Shown here piece after piece: positions 38,852 through 43,016 of a stretch of DNA of 43,016 nucleotides. Numbering within the stretch: the stretch's first letter is position 1; the number at the start of each line of letters is the position of its first letter. The notes beneath the pieces were generated by a model. That model searched no databases and was not told the origin of the DNA. It saw only the letters and a program-made list of their open reading frames with translations. This stretch comes from an uncultured Dokdonia sp. Lineage in GTDB: Bacteria > Bacteroidota > Bacteroidia > Flavobacteriales > Flavobacteriaceae. The stretch covers positions 1-43,016 of the forward strand of contig NZ_CALEMI010000014.1 of assembly GCF_937910895.1 (NCBI RefSeq), read 5' to 3'. The translations under genes were made by a program, and so were the position numbers.

Positions 38852-39642
38852 TGGAAAGCCAACCCATACATACCGTCCTTTCTACTGAAAATCTTAGTAT
38901 TGGCTATTCTTCTAAGCAAGGAGATACGATGATAGCCTCCAATATTGATCTCGCGATACCACAAGGTCAATTGGTGGGACTGGTAGGCATTAATGGTGCA
39001 GGAAAATCCACACTCATACGTACGTTGGCTGGTTTACAAAGTTCCCTTTCGGGAAATATTTCTCTGAATGAAACCTTGATTCCCAACATCGAACCGCAGG
39101 CCTTGGCAAGACAACTCAGTGTTGTGCTCACGGGACAAGCGATTTCTAAAAATTTAAGTGTCTTAGAATTGGTCAGTTTAGGAAGACAACCGTATACCAA
39201 TTGGTTCGGATCGCTCTCTGAATCCGATCTTCAAAGCATCACCTCCGCCCTCAAAGCTACCGACACCGAAACACTCAAAAACAAGAAGTGCTACGAACTC
39301 AGCGACGGGCAATTACAACGGGTACTTATTGCACGTGCGTTAGCACAAGATACCGCTATGATGATTTTAGATGAGCCGATGACGCATCTAGATTTACATC
39401 ACAAAGCGTCTGTTTTAAAACTTTTAACAAACATCGCTCACGAGCAACAAAAACTCGTCCTCTTCTCTACCCACGACATCGAACTCGCCATCGCGCAATG
39501 TGATCAGATGATTGTACTACAAAATGGAAAAGCGATTATAAACACCCCAAAACAACTGATTCAAAAAGGGGTATTTGATGCTTTGTTTCCTTCGGAGAAT
39601 GTAAGGTTTGATTCTAAGGCTGGTAGGTTTGTGATTGGGTAG
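38851..39642 (+). CDS. btuD: cobalamin ABC transporter ATPase (BtuD-like)
   Basis: A 263-residue ATP-binding subunit. Walker A GINGAGKS (46-53), signature LSDGQ (150-154), Walker B MMILDEP with D174/E175, D-loop THLDLHH, and the switch histidine in FSTHDIE. It powers import through the BtuC-like permease. The ATG at 38851 overlaps the permease stop as TGATG, so translation is coupled; a TTG one codon upstream is unlikely. It is the last gene of the btuFCD operon, followed by a perfect bidirectional terminator. Confidence 0.94.
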   Translation: MESQPIHTVLSTENLSIGYSSKQGDTMIASNIDLAIPQGQLVGLVGINGAGKSTLIRTLAGLQSSLSGNISLNETLIPNIEPQALARQLSVVLTGQAISKNLSVLELVSLGRQPYTNWFGSLSESDLQSITSALKATDTETLKNKKCYELSDGQLQRVLIARALAQDTAMMILDEPMTHLDLHHKASVLKLLTNIAHEQQKLVLFSTHDIELAIAQCDQMIVLQNGKAIINTPKQLIQKGVFDALFPSENVRFDSKAGRFVIG

Positions 39643-39666
39643 TTAGCATTTAATATCAGAAAAGTT

Positions 39667-39708
39667 AATCACTATTATTTTTCACGAAAGTGAAAAATAA
39701 TAGTGATT
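39667..39708. terminator. perfect bidirectional terminator
   Basis: A 19-base stem with no mismatch (arms 39667-39685 and 39690-39708) closed by a GAAA tetraloop. It lies between the convergent btuD and LRR genes, ending 33 bases before the LRR stop. The stem is A/T-rich with A and T runs on both sides, so it can stop transcription from both directions. Confidence 0.88.
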
Positions 39709-39741
39709 TGACATATTTACACAACAAATAGAGTTATCCAA

Positions 39742-42072
39742 TTATTGTTTTAAAACTTTTACTGAATAACTGTTTAAATCATCCTGAATTGAAACCAAAT
39801 ATAATCCGTTAGTTAAATTTGACAAGTCAAATTTTGTTTTATTTTTCGTTATGTCATCTAAAACAACTCTGCCTAACATATCATATATTTTTATAGTACA
39901 ATCTTGTGAAGATAAACTCTCAATATTAATAATTCCTTTTGTTGGGTTTGGATAGACAGCAAATAACTCTGACTCTTCATCGTTTATGGACAAACTACAA
40001 TTGTTCTCAGTTTCACTAATACTATTACACCCTGTATTATTGCTTTCAATTGTTGCATTGCCGTCATTAAACAAATGAGAACAGACAGTGTCAATACTAC
40101 AATCGCTTAAAAGGTCGTTAAACTGAATGACTATAAATTGAGCAATAGATTCAATATTAGCGACAGCGTCTATATTAATTAATATTGGATTGTCAAAAAT
40201 CCTTAAATCATTCATAGGAGAAGTAACATTTTCTAGACCATTTAAATTTACAAGGTTTGGATTATTACTCAAAGACATAAAATTAGTAACAGTATGTAAA
40301 TTACTTAAATCTGTAAAATCTGTTAGTCCTGTTACGATAAATTGTAAATCTCTAGTGGACTCTAAATTATTAAAGCCAGAAATATCATTAAGACTTGTAG
40401 CACCACCAAAGAATAAATTAGACTCAAGATTAACCATATTAGTAAAGCCACTTACGATTTCTAAATTTGGGTTATTTGAAAAAAGTAGTCCAGAATTCCC
40501 GTCAAATTGATTTATAGTGGTTAAACTATTGAAGCCGCTAATTTCAAATAACATAGCATTATCTATAAACAACACACTCTTTTCTACTACCGATAATTCC
40601 TGAAAACCATCAACGTTTAACAAGTTAGGATTGGAATCAAATCTCAATTCATTACCTACAGAAACTAATTGATTAAATCCATTCATCTCTAACAATTGTG
40701 CGTTGTCTTGAATAATTAATGACCAGTTTATAGAAATTACACTATTAAATCCATCTAAAAGAGTAATGTTATCGTTATTAACAATAGATATCCTATTTCC
40801 CACATTGGTTAAATTATTGAATCCAGACAATGTTTGTAAAGAAGAACCCGTTATTGACAAATTATCTCCTACCTCTAATAGGTTTTCAAAACCTGTTATT
40901 TCACTAAAATCAGAAAATGATATACTTAAAAAACCATCAACCTGACTAAGCTGATTAAATCCATCCAATGCATTGGTCCCACTGTTATTGGATATCGAAA
41001 AACCTCCTTGAATTTGTTGAAGATTGTCAAAACCTTCAAAATTATCAATAGCATTTAAACCTATAAAAACATCTGAACCTATGACTTCTAATGAGCTAAA
41101 GCCTGTGATTTCGTTTAAATTTTCATTGGCAATAATAGTGAAGGCAGAACCTATAGAATCAAGTTGATTCAAACCAGATATAGTGATTAATGCATCGTTA
41201 TTTTGTATGCGTAATTCACCTTCTAGTTGGGTAGCTGAAGACATTCCGCTAATTTGCAATAAGCTAGGATTGTTTGAAATACTAAAATCACCTTGAAAAG
41301 CCGCTACTGAATTAAAACCATCAATCTCATTTAAATTCGTAAAATCTATTGTAAAATTTGATTCTATAGAAGTTACTTGATTAAATTCTGGTAATGAACT
41401 CAAAATAGGATTTCCAATTAGTTGAAATTCTCCAGCGATGGTTTCCAAACTACTAAAGCCACTAAATGAAGCTAATTCCTCGTTATCAAATACTATAAAA
41501 TTTGAGCCTATTGACACAAGACTATTAAATCCATTTATTTCCAACAAAGAATTATTCCTATCTATTGAAAATTCGTCACCTACAGACAATAAGTTTTCAA
41601 AACCAATAATATTTACACTACTGTTTTGGTTAAAAACAATTCCTCCACCAACAGAAACTAAACTTGTAAACCCACCTAATGTTGTTGAGTTATTTGCTGT
41701 AAAATTAATATCTCCATTTATAGTTTCTATATTTGAGAAACCATTGGGATCAGAACCCATATTGAATTCAAAATTAAAATCACCACCAACAACATTAAGG
41801 TTATCCAAACCACTTAAATCTACTGATTCATTAAGACCTGTTATGATAATATCTCCTACTACTGAATTAATACTATTCAGACCGTTTAAATTTTGTAAGT
41901 CATTATCACTATTATTTATCAGTAGAGAACCATTGATTTCACTACAGTTTGGAAAGTCAATTATAAACGAATCAATGTCTGCTTGTGTAAAAAAGAAAAC
42001 ATTTCCTGTTGGACACTGAGCAAAAGAGATATACGATATTAACAAAAAACAAATTACAATACTTTTTTTCAT
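39742..42072 (-). CDS. T9SS-secreted LRR-like (receptor L domain) repeat protein
   Basis: 776 residues from the ATG at 42072 (signal peptide MKKSIVICFLLISYISFAQ; an upstream TTG gives a polar stub). Some 25 repeats of about 23-24 residues follow, of the form I-x-GF-x-SL-x-x-(I/V)-G-x-x-(L/F)-x-I-x-N-N, with short strands ending in x-N-N, as in receptor L domain or LRR-like solenoids. The C-terminus has a Cys-rich cap (DCSIDTVCSHLF, CNSISETENNC) and a T9SS type A domain (YPNPTKGIINIESLSSQ...). It is likely a surface solenoid for binding. It is distinctly more AT-rich than the B12 genes beside it, suggesting later acquisition. Confidence 0.92.
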   Translation of the reverse strand: MKKSIVICFLLISYISFAQCPTGNVFFFTQADIDSFIIDFPNCSEINGSLLINNSDNDLQNLNGLNSINSVVGDIIITGLNESVDLSGLDNLNVVGGDFNFEFNMGSDPNGFSNIETINGDINFTANNSTTLGGFTSLVSVGGGIVFNQNSSVNIIGFENLLSVGDEFSIDRNNSLLEINGFNSLVSIGSNFIVFDNEELASFSGFSSLETIAGEFQLIGNPILSSLPEFNQVTSIESNFTIDFTNLNEIDGFNSVAAFQGDFSISNNPSLLQISGMSSATQLEGELRIQNNDALITISGLNQLDSIGSAFTIIANENLNEITGFSSLEVIGSDVFIGLNAIDNFEGFDNLQQIQGGFSISNNSGTNALDGFNQLSQVDGFLSISFSDFSEITGFENLLEVGDNLSITGSSLQTLSGFNNLTNVGNRISIVNNDNITLLDGFNSVISINWSLIIQDNAQLLEMNGFNQLVSVGNELRFDSNPNLLNVDGFQELSVVEKSVLFIDNAMLFEISGFNSLTTINQFDGNSGLLFSNNPNLEIVSGFTNMVNLESNLFFGGATSLNDISGFNNLESTRDLQFIVTGLTDFTDLSNLHTVTNFMSLSNNPNLVNLNGLENVTSPMNDLRIFDNPILINIDAVANIESIAQFIVIQFNDLLSDCSIDTVCSHLFNDGNATIESNNTGCNSISETENNCSLSINDEESELFAVYPNPTKGIINIESLSSQDCTIKIYDMLGRVVLDDITKNKTKFDLSNLTNGLYLVSIQDDLNSYSVKVLKQ

Positions 42073-42084
42073 TTTATTTTTCAA

Positions 42085-42092
42085 CAAAACTA
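42085..42092 (-). promoter_or_regulatory. -7 element of the LRR protein gene
   Basis: TAGTTTTG on the minus strand exactly matches TAnnTTTG and ends 12 bases before the ATG at 42072, implying a very short leader. No clear -33 TTG. Confidence 0.4.
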
Positions 42093-42252
42093 CATATATT
42101 TTACTTAACTTAAATAAAGTGTAATTGAAAAAAAAATCTCTTGTAATTTTCCAACTACCTTCTTTAATATTAATTTTCAGCTAGTTACCCTTCATACGAT
42201 CTCATCCAAAAAATCTAAATTATTACCTGATTTTTTAAATACTGGTGAGATA

Positions 42253-42287
42253 GCTTTCGCGAACCTGCCAGCCGCCGACAGGAGCGT
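42253..42287 (+). repeat. palindrome interrupted by a second palindrome, copy 2
   Basis: GCTTTCGCGAA, a 19-base imperfect palindrome CCTGCCAGCCGCCGACAGG (42264-42282), then AGCGT. The interruption falls at the same base as at 25983. Confidence 0.75.
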
Positions 42288-42429
42288 AATTACCAAAAGA
42301 CAGAAGCGTAATGATATAGTGTGTGAGATCTTAGGGTTTGTATCATCGCTAGCATTCTAGCTAAAACCAATTATATACGTATCTTGATGCTTGATAATGA
42401 ACATTTTTGATATATTTAAAAATTAGAAA

Positions 42430-43016
42430 ATGAAAAAGATCATCTTTATCACTATGTTTTTGACTTGCCATGTAGTGCTATGGAGTCAAACGCATACCTG
42501 GACAGGAAATGGAGATAATTATTTCTGGTCAGATCCTTTAAATTGGGATATGGGAACTATCCCTTTGCAAAATGGGGAAGGAACTGTTATCATCCCTGAG
42601 GGAGTGGAAGTATATTCAACGTCTGCCATCGTTTTTACTAAAGGAGTGTTTACAGGCGGAGGAACATTGAACAGTAACGGCACTTTTCTAGCAATCCATA
42701 TCTCAGAAACAGATGCAACCAAAACGTTATCAAATTTCACATTAAAAAATACAGGAGCGCTCACCATAACGAAGGCAGCTGGGATTTCAAACCCAGAGCC
42801 TTTTTTTATAAATGAACAAGCTAGCTTAATCTCTCAATCGCAACAGGGCTTTATAACACTAGACGGTGTTGACATCAGTTTTAACACCCCTAATCCTGGT
42901 TTATTAAATATCACGAGCCCACTTTTAAAAAATGGTGCTGGCACTGTTACTATTGATACAGATATGTATATCTGCTGTTATGATTTTACCGTAGCCGAGG
43001 GAACTTTGCTTATTGA
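42430..43016 (+). CDS. secreted protein, 3' end outside the window (partial)
   Basis: An ATG at 42430 opens a frame without a stop to the end of the window (195 complete codons). Signal peptide MKKIIFITMFLTCHVVLWSQ, then HTWTGNGDNYFWSDPLNWD, a tryptophan-rich start common in Bacteroidota secreted beta-solenoid proteins, followed by short strand repeats (GEGTVIIPEGVEVYS, TLSNFTLKNTGALTITKAAG, LLNITSPLLKNGAGTVTI). A T9SS sorting domain would be expected beyond the window. It recalls the GGWDN/TWSNG segments of the T9SS pair at 18046 and 20519. Confidence 0.8.
   Translation, partial: MKKIIFITMFLTCHVVLWSQTHTWTGNGDNYFWSDPLNWDMGTIPLQNGEGTVIIPEGVEVYSTSAIVFTKGVFTGGGTLNSNGTFLAIHISETDATKTLSNFTLKNTGALTITKAAGISNPEPFFINEQASLISQSQQGFITLDGVDISFNTPNPGLLNITSPLLKNGAGTVTIDTDMYICCYDFTVAEGTLLI

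Larger units (their letters stand above)
42073..42429. other. divergent intergenic region
   Basis: Between the LRR gene and the last gene. It contains an interrupted palindrome copy (42253-42287) and A/T-rich promoter-like DNA (TATATTTA at 42411-42418, one mismatch from the -7 consensus). No gene is seen. Confidence 0.6.

Noticed and set aside
41438-42019. 193-codon plus-strand frame opposite the LRR gene
   Set aside because: It has repetitive Leu/Pro/Ser composition caused by the antisense of the LRR repeats, with no start context or domain.
39742-42072. CRISPR-like periodicity
   Set aside because: The periodic sequence is coding, about 70 bases per repeat and diverged; there are no identical repeats with unique spacers.

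Overview
The window comes from a marine-type flavobacterium (Bacteroidota, probably Flavobacteriaceae). The evidence is C-terminal type IX secretion (T9SS) sorting domains, TonB receptors of the Bacteroidota CarboxypepD_reg type, lipoboxes followed by acidic residues, 2TM-domain proteins, TAnnTTTG promoter elements and low-GC intergenic DNA rich in small repeats. The genus cannot be fixed from the sequence alone. No rRNA, tRNA, CRISPR array or intact mobile element is visible.

Layout. 1-2340: accessory left edge with a DUF2971-like gene, an IS1182-type transposase remnant and an exported hypothetical. 2341-6171 (minus): five tandem 2TM-domain membrane proteins, a secreted amidohydrolase and a LytTR response regulator, with no histidine kinase. 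6661-8661: uvrB, followed by a small duplication scar. 8944-12814: a membrane-anchored periplasmic TPR-CHAT (caspase-like) protein convergent with an ECF sigma factor and a one-TM anti-sigma-like TPR protein. 13028-23044: a run of five secreted proteins diverging from the sigma gene, made of two YadA-head/S74 fibre proteins, a HagB-like dockerin-type protein and two paralogous T9SS proteins. 23308-25854: TonB-dependent receptor. 26188-26583: TerB-like protein. 26883-27854: an orphan double-glycine-leader peptide divergent from a small sulfotransferase. 28449-32433: LolC/E-like permease, NamZ-like (DUF1343) lipoprotein and S41 protease lipoprotein. 32987-39642: a vitamin B12 uptake locus with a cobalamin riboswitch, BtuB-like receptor and BtuG-like beta-propeller on minus and BtuF/C/D on plus. 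39742-43016: a large T9SS LRR-like protein and the start of another secreted protein.

How the parts work together. In the B12 locus the surface propeller and TonB receptor would capture and import cobalamin across the outer membrane, and the binding lipoprotein, permease and ATPase would move it across the inner membrane. The sigma/anti-sigma/CHAT trio looks like a signalling module in which a periplasmic protease could control release of an ECF sigma factor, perhaps controlling the neighbouring adhesin operon (inference).

The most interesting candidates are: (1) the GG-leader peptide, whose core starts with a YEDDY-type acidic tyrosine cluster, divergent from a sulfotransferase, an arrangement that recalls raxX/raxST; (2) the CRISPR-free TPR-CHAT/ECF sigma/anti-sigma module; (3) a 14-20 bp palindrome (core GCTTTCGCGAAAGC) with eight exact copies in 43 kb, five of them inside genes in two different reading registers, plus two copies interrupted at the same base by a second palindrome.
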